This document shows positions 9,792-18,479 of a stretch of 24,006 nucleotides of DNA, piece after piece. The stretch's first letter is position 1. Each line of letters opens with the position of its first letter. Below the pieces are notes generated by a model. It was given only the letters and a program-made list of their open reading frames with translations. It had not been told where the DNA came from and ran no database searches. Made by a program: the position numbers and the translations under genes. Where the stretch lies: assembly GCA_051453625.1 (NCBI GenBank), contig JBOZIK010000001.1, positions 284,623,890-284,647,895 of the forward strand, given 5' to 3'. Source of the DNA: Welwitschia mirabilis. Its lineage: Eukaryota > Gnetophyta > Gnetopsida > Welwitschiales.

Positions 9792-10395
9792 TTCTTTCCC
9801 TTCTTCTTATTGGTACACTCTGATGTAATATGACCAAATCCTTTGCATTGATAACATTGTAATGAATCAGATGAATTCTTACCTTTGTTGTTGCTATGCT
9901 TGGATGCCTTGTTTGACAATCTGTCTTCTTTCTTCTTGTGAAGGAACTTTTTGAAATTCTTGGCCAAGATAGCTACATCATCATCTTCCGAATCCTCAGT
10001 AGATTGATTATCTTCTTCGTCCTCCGAACAGGCTTTCAAGCCAATATTTTTCCTTTTGGGAGGATCCTCTTCTGTTTGTAAGAAAGCTTCATATGCCATA
10101 AGAGACCCTCTGAGCTCTTCTATCCTGATTCTATCAATATCCTTACTTTCCTCTATAGCTGTAACTTTGAGCCTGAATTTCTTGGTGTGGCTTCTGAGTA
10201 TTTTTCAAACCACTCTATTTTCAGGGACTACTTCTCTAAGTCCCCACATGCCCTTGATAATGTCATTGATTTTACTACTGTACTGAGCTATGGATTCTGA
10301 TTCCTCTATCTTGATGTTCTGAAAATTTGTTGTTAGCATCTAGAGCTTTGTATTTTTCACAACATTTGGTCCTTCATGAGGTACCTTTAGAGTCT

Positions 10396-10662
10396 NNNNN
10401 NNNNNNNNNNNNNNNNNNNNNNNNNNNNNNNNNNNNNNNNNNNNNNNNNNNNNNNNNNNNNNNNNNNNNNNNNNNNNNNNNNNNNNNNNNNNNNNNNNNN
10501 NNNNNNNNNNNNNNNNNNNNNNNNNNNNNNNNNNNNNNNNNNNNNNNNNNNNNNNNNNNNNNNNNNNNNNNNNNNNNNNNNNNNNNNNNNNNNNNNNNNN
10601 NNNNNNNNNNNNNNNNNNNNNNNNNNNNNNNNNNNNNNNNNNNNNNNNNNNNNNNNNNNNNN
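10396..10662. other. assembly gap (267 N) inside gag
   Basis: Unknown sequence within the N-terminal part of element 1 Gag. Confidence 0.95.
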
Positions 10663-10771
10663 TAGAGAATAGTTGAGGTCTTAAGATAGACTGCCCTTCT
10701 GTGAAGCTTGTGGATGCCATCTAGGGTGAACCTGTAATCGGGAAAAAAAAACACCCATCTAGAGCAACCAG

Positions 10772-10783
10772 ACTCTAATACCA
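10772..10783 (-). promoter_or_regulatory. element 1 primer-binding site (tRNA-iMet)
   Basis: The minus strand reads TGGTATTAGAGT two bases after the CA end of the 5' LTR. It matches the usual plant copia site TGGTATCAGAGC at 10 of 12 positions, and both differences are C-to-T. Reverse transcription would start here. Confidence 0.85.
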
Positions 10784-10785
10784 AT

Positions 10786-11915
10786 TGTTAAGATTGAAAG
10801 GCACCCTGGGGGGGAAGGGGAGTGTGAATAGGGTGTTTATTAGAATAACTATTTATCTCACATGAGTAACTAAATTTGAATCTTGCTTAAATGAATGAAT
10901 CAAAATAAATGAAAAACAAAAGCAAGTGGAAGAAACAAACAAGTAGAAAACGTGCACCAAAACTTTATAGTCGTTNNNNNNNNNNNNNNNNNNNNNNNNN
11001 NNNNNNNNNNNNNNNNNNNNNNNNNNNNNNNNNNNNNNNNNNNNNNNNNNNNNNNNNNNNNNNNNNNNNNNNNNNNNNCCCTCCTCGCAAGGATCTACTT
11101 GTTCAATCCCATAAGCACTTGCAAGGGATCAATGAAATAGAAGGCCTAATGATTTTTATGCCTTTCATGCACAACACACCAGCATGTAGTACAACAATCT
11201 TTCAATGAGATGATACAATATAGGAGCAGATATGGAGAAGAAGAAGCTCTCTTTTTGTAGATAGATTATACACAGGTCAGTTCTACTTCAATATGGTCCC
11301 AATCACCACATTTTATATGAGGACAAGAATATAGCAATTGAAGATAAAGGTAGGAGGCAGTCATTCTCGACCTTTGAGATGCCAATGTATGTCTACTAAT
11401 CATTGGGAGTAGATAAGGCTTGATTCCTTTTTGATTTGATATTGATTTTTGCCCAACGTTCATTTTGCTCCATGTCCCAGATGTCCCACAATTAATCCCG
11501 AACGTCCCAACTACTTTTCGGCAATCTTCCATAAAATCCGGGATGCCTCACTCAAAAATCTAGATGTCCCAGCCCTGTCTCAATTTTCTACTTGCATATC
11601 TCGAACGTCCCACCAAAACTCTAGGATGTCCTAGAAAAATTTCGGGATGTGCTAGGAAAATGCTGGGATGTCCCATCAAAATCCTGGACGTCCCAGGTCC
11701 CATTCAGCTTATTTCTATGGCTGAAAAATCTCACACATCCCACACAAAAGCTGGGATGCCTCCATAATTTGGACTTGGCTTTTGACTTGATGAAACTTGG
11801 ATTCCTTTGACAAGTAGATCATGAGAGGTAGCAAGGATCTTCACTTCAACTTTGTGAGCTTATTAGACACTTTATCTTGTTCATCATTGAAACTCCTTAT
11901 TTGTTTGCTCCAACA
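10786..11915 (-). repeat. 5' LTR of element 1
   Basis: This is the second copy of the ~1.2 kb LTR, starting on the minus strand at 11915 with TGTTGGAGCAAACAA and ending TAACA next to the primer site. It holds the same GGACGTCCC-like array (11765 down to 11468). The terminal hairpin is kept as CACCCT/AGGGTG (10802-10807 and 10830-10835) with a longer loop. A 103-N gap (10976-11078) replaces the part that carries the tandem hairpins in the other LTR; that part is 176 bp there, so copy number or gap size differs. Confidence 0.9.
10976..11078. other. assembly gap (103 N) in LTR
   Basis: The gap falls exactly where the other LTR has its tandem hairpin units, which probably blocked assembly. Confidence 0.9.
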
Positions 11916-12089
11916 AGTGGGGGCCCTGTTTCTTACTCACATCTTAGGACTAGTGAATGTGAACATTATGTGAACTTCCAAAATGCTTCCAAGTTGTCAG
12001 AATGTGCAAGGAAGTGTGTCTTTCTTGAATATGACGAAAAGGATCATGGCTGTAGATTATGGAACCCCATGGAGCAAAATCGGGAAATG
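11916..12089 (+). pseudogene. element 2: copia integrase C-terminal fragment
   Basis: Starting at the base after the element 1 LTR, the plus strand reads GGPVSYSHLRTSECEHYVNF, then ASKLSECARKCVFLEYDE and CRLWNPMEQ. This is the C-terminal part of copia integrase, normally of the form VSYSHLRxFGCEAYxH followed by SKLDxKxxKCxFLGY and a YRLWDP motif. The glycine of FGC is lost (TSEC) and a stop follows at about 12090. No integrase core lies to the left: the fragment begins abruptly at the LTR border of element 1. It therefore marks one side of the site where element 1 sits, or of a later rearrangement. Confidence 0.85.
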
Positions 12090-12574
12090 TGATATTCAAT
12101 GAGAAGGTTGTGTTTTACAACCACCTAAAAGGACTCAAAATGAGGGGTACTTTGCTCAACACACCCTATGTAAGTTGTTGAAAATTCCAATCACTCAAAG
12201 GAGAAAGAGACAAAGCAGGCTCTCGAAGAAGAAGAAAATAACAAAAACATGCCTTCGAAAATCGAAACTGAAAAAGTTGAGGAAGACAAAGCTAGGCAAA
12301 ATCCTCCTCATTTGGCTAGACATTTACAATGCAAGGTAGGCCTCCATCTAGATACTCTCCTACTTTCCAGTATATTTTGTACACCAATGTAGGAGCACCC
12401 AAACTGTATTAGGAAACAAACCAATGAAGTCTTTGTTGTAGAAGTAGACTTGGGAATTAGTCCTTTTTATCACCTAGAAAGTAAGCCTTGCAAAACATGT
12501 GGATATATGCATTAAAGGAGTAAGCAAATAAAAAGAAAAGTTTCAAAGCTCTCATCATAGTCAAATGTTTTAAT
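12090..12574 (+). pseudogene. element 2: decayed integrase-RT linker
   Basis: The first bases still read RDVIFNEK in a shifted frame, the usual motif after copia integrase. It is followed by charged Lys/Glu-rich coding traces of the linker and an SRYSPTFQYIL-like segment before RT. Several frameshifts and stops are present. Traces of the N-terminal RT region (normally WxxAxxEE to KARLVAKG) are too decayed to place. Confidence 0.6.
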
Positions 12575-12890
12575 CAGAAGAAAGGTATCAATTTTAATGT
12601 TTTTCCCCTTCTTGTTAAACATACTGCCATTCGAGTTATCATGGCAATGGTTGCTTTCCTGGATCTTGAATCAAAGCAAATAGACATTCAAATTGCATTG
12701 TTACATGGTGATTTGGATGAAGAAATTTACATGGCACAACCTGAAAGTTTTGAAGGCGATGAAAGCCTTGTTTGTAGATTGCAAGGAAGCCTGTATAGCC
12801 TAAAATAAGCTCCTAGATAGTGGTATAAAATTCTAACACTCTTATGTTATAGCAAAAGTATAGATGACATCTATGAGTAAAAGATTTCAA
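12575..12890 (+). pseudogene. element 2: reverse transcriptase, N-terminal half
   Basis: One frame from 12575 reads QKKGINFN, then VKHTAIRVIMAMVAFLDLE, QIDIQIALLHGDLDEEIYM, QPESFEG and CRLQGSLYSL. These are the classic copia RT motifs, including the first catalytic Asp in QIDIQ (usually QLDVKTAFLHG). In the following LKxAPRxWY motif two glutamines have become stops (TAA, TAG), consistent with CAA-to-TAA and CAG-to-TAG. The frame runs to SKSIDD and is then cut by the solo LTR. The continuation with the YVDD box lies at 14067-14157. Confidence 0.9.
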
Positions 12891-14066
12891 TGATGCCAAT
12901 AGACGTAAGGATAACTTGAAAAGATGGTAATCTTCTGCATGAGTATTTCTCAAAATACCCTAGACATCCTTTCTCCAAAAAAGCCTAGTCGTCCTCTAGA
13001 TTCGCATTCAATTTAGAAAAAGGAGAAGCCCACTTTCAAGGGTGGATGTCCCCACTCAGAAAGAGTGGATGTCCCCTCTCCTTGTGGGAAAAACTGTGAC
13101 TATGAAATTTTTTCAGGCTTGGCCGTCCCCACTCCAAGTAGCCCAGAGGCTCCCCCTTCTCGACCTTCTTGTATGAAACTCTAAATCACTGACTGGCACA
13201 AATGTCCCCACTTAAACTACTCCAGACATCCCCCCTCCTCTAGGTTTTTTCTCAGTCTGGGCCTATGACAGGTGCGAACATCCGCACCCTTTCAAGGGCG
13301 GACGTCCCCACTTACCAGAAGTGCAGACGTCTGCACCACCTTACATCCGCCCTCCTCAAAGAACGGGCGCCCCCACTATTTTAAAGTGGGTGTTCCCCCT
13401 CCTAGACCATTGCAAAACAGTCATCTTCAAGCAAACGCGTGGCGTTTCTCAACAGCTACTTTTCTGGCACAACCTTCAAGGCTGTTTAGCATCAAATTTT
13501 GAATGGGATCCTAGATAACCATGTCTTGGAATCAACATTCTGAGTTTTTCTTCAATAACTATATTTCTCTCCTCCTTTAAAAGGATTGAAACCAAGTTTT
13601 GTAAGGCTAATTTTTTTTTTTTTTTTTTTGAAAAAGTGAACTTTGCACCTATCTTTGGATAATCCTCTTAATCTATGATCCAATCTAGAGTGATCATTCT
13701 GAATAGTGCTCAAATTGCTCCATCAATGCTTAAGGCATACTCTCATTCTCTTTCTCAATTTGTTCTGGGTTGATGATAAGCCTGAAAATCATCACTATTG
13801 TACAAGGGGTTGGTGATCAACCAAAAAATCATCAGTTCAAGAGCTTTAAGGGAACCAGGGAAGACGACACTGCTATGTTTGCCTTAAGGGTGGAGTAGGC
13901 ACATTGCTAAACCACTATAAATTCTGTGTGCTGATAGTTTATCTTACCTGCATATATTCTACATATATATTTTCTCTAGCAAGGTTGATTAAAATTAGGA
14001 GAAGTAAATTTTTTATTTAAAATCTTTATTATTAGTCCTATTTACCGCCCTCTAGGACTTTCAACA
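12891..14066 (+). mobile_element. solo LTR inserted in element 2 RT
   Basis: This 1176-bp stretch begins TGATGCC, ends TTTCAACA, and is flanked by TCAA on both sides (12887-12890 and 14067-14070), a 4-bp exact match and probably the remains of a 5-bp target duplication. It interrupts the RT between SKSIDD and the YVDD region, and contains no coding sequence. In plus orientation it holds a U3 array of GGAYGTCCCC units (about 12965-13390), a TTTAAAAGG box (13576-13584), a T19 run (13611-13629) and two tandem hairpin units (13770-13834). The GTGGAGTAGG...ACCACTATAAAT block (13890-13923) and a terminal 7-bp hairpin (14034-14059) follow. A solo LTR forms by LTR-LTR recombination of a complete element. 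Confidence 0.8.
13321..13336. repeat. 16-bp perfect palindrome in the solo LTR
   Basis: GTGCAGACGTCTGCAC is its own complement and is centred on ACGT, in the U3 part of the solo LTR among degenerate GGACGTCCC units. Confidence 0.9.
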
Positions 14067-14157
14067 TCAAATTGTTCATTGTGCCTATTTACACAGAACT
14101 TCTACAGGAATAATCACGATTTTGTTGCTCTATGTAGATGATCTTCTACTGTGAAGC
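14067..14157 (+). pseudogene. element 2: RT continuation with intact YVDD box
   Basis: After the solo LTR the frame resumes as VHCAYLHRTSTGII, then ILLLYVDDLLL, with YVDD at 14131-14142, followed by a stop (TGA). Both catalytic aspartates are still encoded, unlike those of element 3. RNase H does not follow, so element 2 is truncated here. Confidence 0.85.
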
Positions 14158-14376
14158 TAGATTTATTTGCTTTGTAATGCTATACTTTATTATTAACCCT
14201 GTCACAAATAAAGAAAAGAATATTATTATAAAAGGTGATTTTCAAATAAAATAGCCTTGGGTTTTCGCATAGCCTTTTAAAGGTTTTTGGGGACTAAGAC
14301 TTGTAATTAACAGCAATAAGTTGAGAGTGTTCTAGAAGGGATTACCCTACATCTAATTAATCTTCTTGTGAAGTTG
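14158..14376. other. unassigned spacer
   Basis: AT-rich sequence between the broken end of element 2 and the start of the element 3 LTR. No motif is recognised. Confidence 0.4.
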
Positions 14377-14610
14377 TGTTAGGACATCCTATTATTATGA
14401 ATAGCATTTGGCTTCAAGAGTGATTCCTGCTACAGAGGTTGAGAATGAGAGCTTAAAACCCTTTTTGTGTTGTTTGTAAGCTTGTCTTTCTAACACAGGA
14501 TTCAAATTGTTTTTCCATGTATGTTTCCCTCAATATTTGAGGATGTTACCACCTAAATCTCTTTGTGTCCTTTTTGTTTGCATTTGTCTTTTTGTTGTCA
14601 TTTCTTAACA
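14377..14610 (+). repeat. 5' LTR of element 3 (234 bp)
   Basis: It starts TGTTAGG and ends CTTAACA, which are near-perfect inverted ends, and is followed by a 2-nt spacer and the primer site. Its length is usual for Tork-type copia LTRs. The 5 bases before it are AGTTG; no matching right flank was found because the 3' LTR is missing. Confidence 0.7.
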
Positions 14611-14612
14611 AG

Positions 14613-14623
14613 TGGTATCAGAG
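14613..14623 (+). promoter_or_regulatory. element 3 primer-binding site (tRNA-iMet)
   Basis: TGGTATCAGAG lies 2 nt after the LTR end, an exact match to the core of the plant copia primer site complementary to the initiator tRNA 3' end. Confidence 0.9.
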
Positions 14624-14746
14624 GTGTGGTTCTCGTGGGTCTAAGGGTTTGGCTTTTGTGTTCTTGACTTTACAAGATTGACAGCCAAATTTGTGGCTGA
14701 AAATTCACAAGCAATCGAAGTGAGCAAGAATGCAAAACATATTTAG

Positions 14747-14842
14747 CATACGTACAATCATTTTCCTAGCATCAGTACAAATTCTTAACATTTGTACAAT
14801 CTTTTTTTGACATTCGTACAATTATTGTACATTAGTGCAATT
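14747..14842 (+). repeat. five CATNNGTACAAT repeats in the element 3 leader
   Basis: Copies start at 14747, 14770, 14789, 14811 and 14830, spaced 23, 19, 22 and 19 bases. The core is CAT, two variable bases, then GTACAA; the last copy has GTGCAA. They lie between the primer site and the first Gag traces. Confidence 0.8.
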
Positions 14843-14899
14843 GCCACTCGCAAAAGGCCAACTTGCTAAGAAGGAAGCATATGCAATCAACAAGACCTA

Positions 14900-15660
14900 A
14901 AAATTGGGTCATGTAGAAGATTCTGATGGAGGACAATTTGAGGCAGAAGCAATGTAGAATAGTTTTGAAGAAAATGGATAAGGCAATAAGGCAAAGTTAG
15001 GGTTAGATAACAAAAGCTAGAAAAGTTCATCTCAAACAACAAATGGAACAAGCTGAACTCGCAAGCTCTTTCCTTTACTTAGCCTTGCTTTAACAATGGA
15101 GTCTTAAAGGCACATGCCATGATAACCACAATGCAAGAACTATGGTAAAAGCTAAAGGATAGACATCATCAGGTGTCCATGATTAACAAGTTCATAGTAC
15201 TTAATCTAGCCTTTACCAAGAATCTGGAAAAATGTATGAAGTTCTTGGACCATTTGGATGTGACGTCAAATATTTTCTCTCAAATAAATGACCTAGATAT
15301 TTAGTTCTCAAAGGAATTGGCATTACCACTATTTTGATTTCTGTACCACATAGTTGTAGAAATGTGGTAACTTCAATACTCAGTTTTTCTTGTAAAAGCC
15401 ATTTTATGCTTGATAGTTTAATTTCCATGGTATTGGATATAGAAATGAGAAATGTTGTAGGTTCCAATACTCGAGAAGCATCTGGAGAGCCTTTGCAGCA
15501 GAAAGAGGATGTTCTTATGGCAAAGGAGGATGTGAAAGCAGTAAAACAAAACGCAAGTCTCATGAGTAGGACACAGGCTGCTTTTATTATTAGAAGAAAG
15601 AGTAACTTTGAAAGGATTGCTAATAACTTCGAGACAAGGGAAGCAGAAGCATAAAGGTAA
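14900..15660 (+). pseudogene. element 3 Gag, heavily decayed
   Basis: Coding traces in shifting frames include a capsid-like MINKFIVLNLAF...LEKCMKFLDHL region (about 15180-15260), a long frame at 15334-15654, and the segment NVVGSNTREASGEPLQQK. A remnant zinc knuckle (15579-15620) reads C-F-Y-Y...K-K-E...K-D-C with stops. Only two of the four metal ligands remain: the second cysteine is Tyr and the histidine position is a stop codon. The layout is that of Tork-type Gag, which has one knuckle followed directly by protease. Confidence 0.65.
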
Positions 15661-15976
15661 TGATAAGGAAGATCCCTCCACCTTACGACAACATTCCAAT
15701 GGTAAGGGTAAGACTATTACGCTGGTGCATGATGGGAATATCAATATGTCTAAGTATTCAGTTCCAGATGTGTGGATTCTAGACTTGGGTGTATCGTTCC
15801 ATGCTTGCTCGGATAAGAAAATGTTCTCTTCCTATAAGCCCATTGCATATCCATATATGTACTTAGAAGATGATTGCAAATGTGCCATTAGACCCATTGG
15901 TACTGTGGTTTTGAAGAGAAAGGTTGGTCAAACTCTAACACTAAAAGGATGTCAGGCATGTCCCTATTATTGCTAA
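15661..15976 (+). pseudogene. element 3 aspartic protease
   Basis: In the frame ending at 15976, VWILDLGVSFHACSDKKMF (around 15770-15830) is the copia protease motif usually seen as WxLDSGASxH. The catalytic Asp (15782-15784) is kept, but Ser has become Leu and Ala has become Val (DLGVS), both C-to-T type changes. It continues with YKPIAYPYMYLEDDCKC and TLTLKGCQACP, matching the later strands of the domain. It would release Gag and Pol products. It is broken off by the stop at 15974-15976. Confidence 0.85.
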
Positions 15977-17240
15977 GAAAATAATTTTAGTTGTATAGTT
16001 AAATACTAATGGCCACACAGATAGTTTTTAGAATTGCTCCTAGAAAATCACCAAAGGAGCACTAGTGGTGGCTTGTGAACAAATGCAACGAACTATTACA
16101 TTCTAGATGGTAACACTTATGCTACAATTGCTTATGTTGCCACCAAGGATTTAGCTGCAGCCTAGTATAGACGACTTATGGCAGGTGTACATTCCTAACT
16201 TTGGGGCCTAAAAAGAATGGTGTTTGGCCTTTGATGATCCCATCTCTTTAGCATTGTTAATTTGTTTCTTCTAGCTCCGTGCAAGGTGAATCACCACGTT
16301 TCAGCCTCAAGCTTCAATGATGAAGAGGCATTGGCCAGTTGTTGTTGCAAGAAGTACCCTTGCTTATGTGTAAAGTGATAAAGGATTGCAGGTACTTATT
16401 TTAAAAGGTCTCATTCCAAAGTTTTCTATTTCTTAAGGTTTATGTTCTACTTGTGTTGTTGGAAAGTCCAAGAGAGTTAATTTCAGATAGAATGGCATTC
16501 ATCGAAAAAAATAGAAAGCTCCAACTTGTACATTCTAACTTGGTTATTATGTCAAAAGTTTAGTGATTACTTGTTCAATATTTTGTAACTTTTGTAGATG
16601 ATTATCCTATGGAAATTTGGTTCTACCCTTTGATATCTAAAGTTGATACTTTTTAGTATTTTCAAGACATTCAAAGTGCAAGCTGAAAATATCTAACTAT
16701 AAGATCTAAGAATTCTTAACTGATAATGGAGGTAAGTACACCTCCCATGATTTGCAAAGCTTTATAGGGTAAAGGGATCTTTCATCATAAGAAGGCACCT
16801 AGAAGACCATATCAAAATGCAATGGTTGAGAGGTAAAACAAAACTAGCTGGAGAGAGTACAAATATTGCTAACACAATCAAGCTTATCCAAAGAGACTCA
16901 ATCTAAGACTGCCTCCATTGCTATTTATTTGCTAAATAACTCTACGCATGATGGTTTGGATGTTTGAATCCTAGAGCCTCGTCAAAGCAGAAGCTCTATT
17001 TCCTACCCAAATCTTAGAACTATTAGATGTGAGACTTATGCTCACATGCAAAATACTCTAAATTAGCAGAACAAGTATAAAAGTGTCTTTCTTGGAAATG
17101 GTGGAGACAACCATGGCTATTACCTATGCAATATTGCGGAGTAAAAACTAATTAGCTCATTAGATATAGCCTTTAATGAGGACATCATGTTTTACAAACC
17201 ATGAGAAAGAACAAGCGAGATTCTTATCGTGGCACCCCAT
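15977..17240 (+). pseudogene. element 3 integrase with Gag-pre-integrase domain
   Basis: From about 16040, WKITKGALVVACE and a DLAAA.YRRL trace mark the gag-pre-integrase / HHCC region. Later phrases are LIPKFSIS, a CSTCVVGKSKRVNF-type knuckle part (about 16405-16480), VTFVDDYPMEIWFYPL (about 16590) and DNGGKYTSHDLQSF (about 16722), which is the second Asp of the DDE site. PYQNAMVER (about 16810) carries the Glu, and YLLNNSTHDGLDV, SYPNLRTIRCETYAHMQ, CVFLGNGG-like and DIAFNEDIMFYKP form the C-terminus. The phrases lie in several frames, so frameshifts and stops have destroyed the gene. It once joined cDNA to chromosomal DNA. Confidence 0.8.
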
Positions 17241-17399
17241 GTAAGTTTGTGAAAAACCTAAATCTTGAAGAGGAAAAAGAGCAACCTTCCAAAGAAGAGA
17301 CAAAAAGAGGAAAACAATGAGAATGTCCCTCCTGAAACTAAAGTTGAACAAGATGAAAAAGAAGAAGTTGTGCAACTTCAAACTAAGTCTCCCTACAGA

Positions 17400-18165
17400 T
17401 AGTCACATTCTTTGCATTATATTTTAGATAATGATGTAAGAGAACATAAGTCTTACGAGGAAGTCATTGCCTGTCTAGGTGTAGAAAGATGGATGGTTGC
17501 CATAAATGAAGAGATGGAGTCTTGTTGCAAAATTTGCCATAAATGAAGAGATGGAGTCTTGTTGCAAAATTAGACATGAAAACTGGTCCCCTTGCCACTT
17601 GGAAAGAAAACTTTAGAAAATACATTCATATAGAGATTGAAAAAGAAACAAATGAAGAAAAAGATACAAAAACAACATAGTAGTCAAGGCCTCAATTAGA
17701 AGAAAGGTATTGATCTTAAAGACATTCTCCTTGTTGTTAAGCATACTTCCATTCAAGTTATTTTGGTAATGATTACCAACAAGTCTCGAGTTAGAGCAAT
17801 TAGATATTAAAATTGCCCTTTTACATAGTGTTTTGGAAGAAGAGAACTGTATGTTGCAACCTAAAGATTTTAGAAGTAACAAAAAAGTGGAATGTCGATT
17901 GAAGAGGAGTCGTTATGGTTTAAAACAAGGTCATAGACAGCAGTATAAAAGTTTTAACACATTTATGGTACGGCTTCAAGCTGATCATTGTCTCTTGTCT
18001 CTATTTGCATAGAACTCTTACTGGTTCAATCACCACTTTATTGCTCCATGTTAATAATATGCTAATTGCAAGAAATCCGTGTGAGATTAACAGGCTAAAG
18101 ACTGAAATGGCAAAAGAATTTGCCACAAAAGATCTCAAAAAGCCAAAAAAAATTTGAACGAGGAT
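17400..18165 (+). pseudogene. element 3 reverse transcriptase, YVDD changed to HVNN
   Basis: The N-terminal part reads YEEVIACLGVERWMVAINEEM (17457-17517). It is followed by a 37-bp tandem duplication that shifts the frame. RT core phrases are IDLKDI, VKHTSIQVI, LEQLDIKIALLH (about 17790-17825), ECRLKRSRYGLKQGHRQQYK and LLHVNNMLIARN (18041-18076). The catalytic box sits at 18047-18058 as His-Val-Asn-Asn: both metal-binding aspartates are replaced by Asn (GAT to AAT twice), which would abolish polymerisation. EINRLKTEMAKEFATKDLK follows as in the family. Confidence 0.85.
17499..17571 (+). repeat. exact 36-bp tandem duplication, period 37
   Basis: GCCATAAATGAAGAGATGGA and the next 16 bases are repeated without a difference, starting at 17499 and 17536. 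The event lies inside the RT N-terminal motif AINEEMESC and shifts the frame by one. Confidence 0.95.
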
Positions 18166-18479
18166 TTTTAAAAAAAGGGAAAACAAGAAGGTTCAGTTAA
18201 ATCAAACTGAGAGATTGGCCAGATTAAATATGTCCAATTGTGATCTTGTTTCTACACCTCTAATAGGTCATTTCATGTTGTTAAAAAAGGATTGTCCTAG
18301 TTCAAACAAGAAGCAATGACATATCAAAGCACTATCATATACATTAGCTATTGAAACCTTGATTTATGTTGTGATCTATTCCAAACTGAACATCGCATAT
18401 GCAACAAGAGTGATCTCCGTATATATGAACAATCCTCCAAAAGCTCATTGGTAGGGTATCACATAAGTCTTGGAATATC

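Larger units (their letters stand above)
9001..10720 (-). pseudogene. element 1 Gag (CCHC nucleocapsid), broken
   Basis: The start MASTSFTEGQSILRPQLFS (10718-10720 downward, 65 nt after the primer site) is the typical N-terminus of Sirevirus-like Gag. After a 267-N gap come frameshifted traces of the capsid-like region, including an EESESIAQY...KIND segment. An open stretch from 10099 follows with MAYEAFLQTEEDPPKRKN, an acidic run, a basic run and the first zinc knuckle CYQCKGFGHITSEC (9815-9856). After the second gap (9561-9791) come a coiled-coil-like segment (9500 downward) and a second knuckle CFYCQEYGHIQF, which has lost its last cysteine. A linker with WVRKDSL follows near 9100. There are at least two frameshifts and some stops, so it is not functional as read. 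Confidence 0.85.
7032..11915 (-). mobile_element. element 1: gag-only Sirevirus-like copia retrotransposon
   Basis: Two direct repeats (7032-8257 and 10786-11915) begin with TG and end with CA when read on the minus strand, and bracket 2.5 kb. A tRNA-iMet-type primer site sits 2 nt inside the 10786 end, and purine-rich tracts lie near the other LTR, so transcription runs from right to left. The internal region carries gag with two zinc knuckles. Then, without any gap in the sequence, it passes into a non-coding 3' region: protease, integrase, RT and RNase H are absent. The 5-bp flanks differ (AATAG left, AGTGG right), so no target-site duplication is preserved. Lineage assignment rests on the Gag pattern (knuckle, coiled coil, second CxYC knuckle). 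Confidence 0.85.

Noticed and set aside
13272-13518. Two frames of 65-76 codons in the solo LTR
   Set aside because: GC-richer repeat units keep them open; there is no protein motif and they lie inside an LTR.
17613-17882. Minus-strand 89-codon frame
   Set aside because: Antisense to element 3 RT motifs that are readable on the plus strand.
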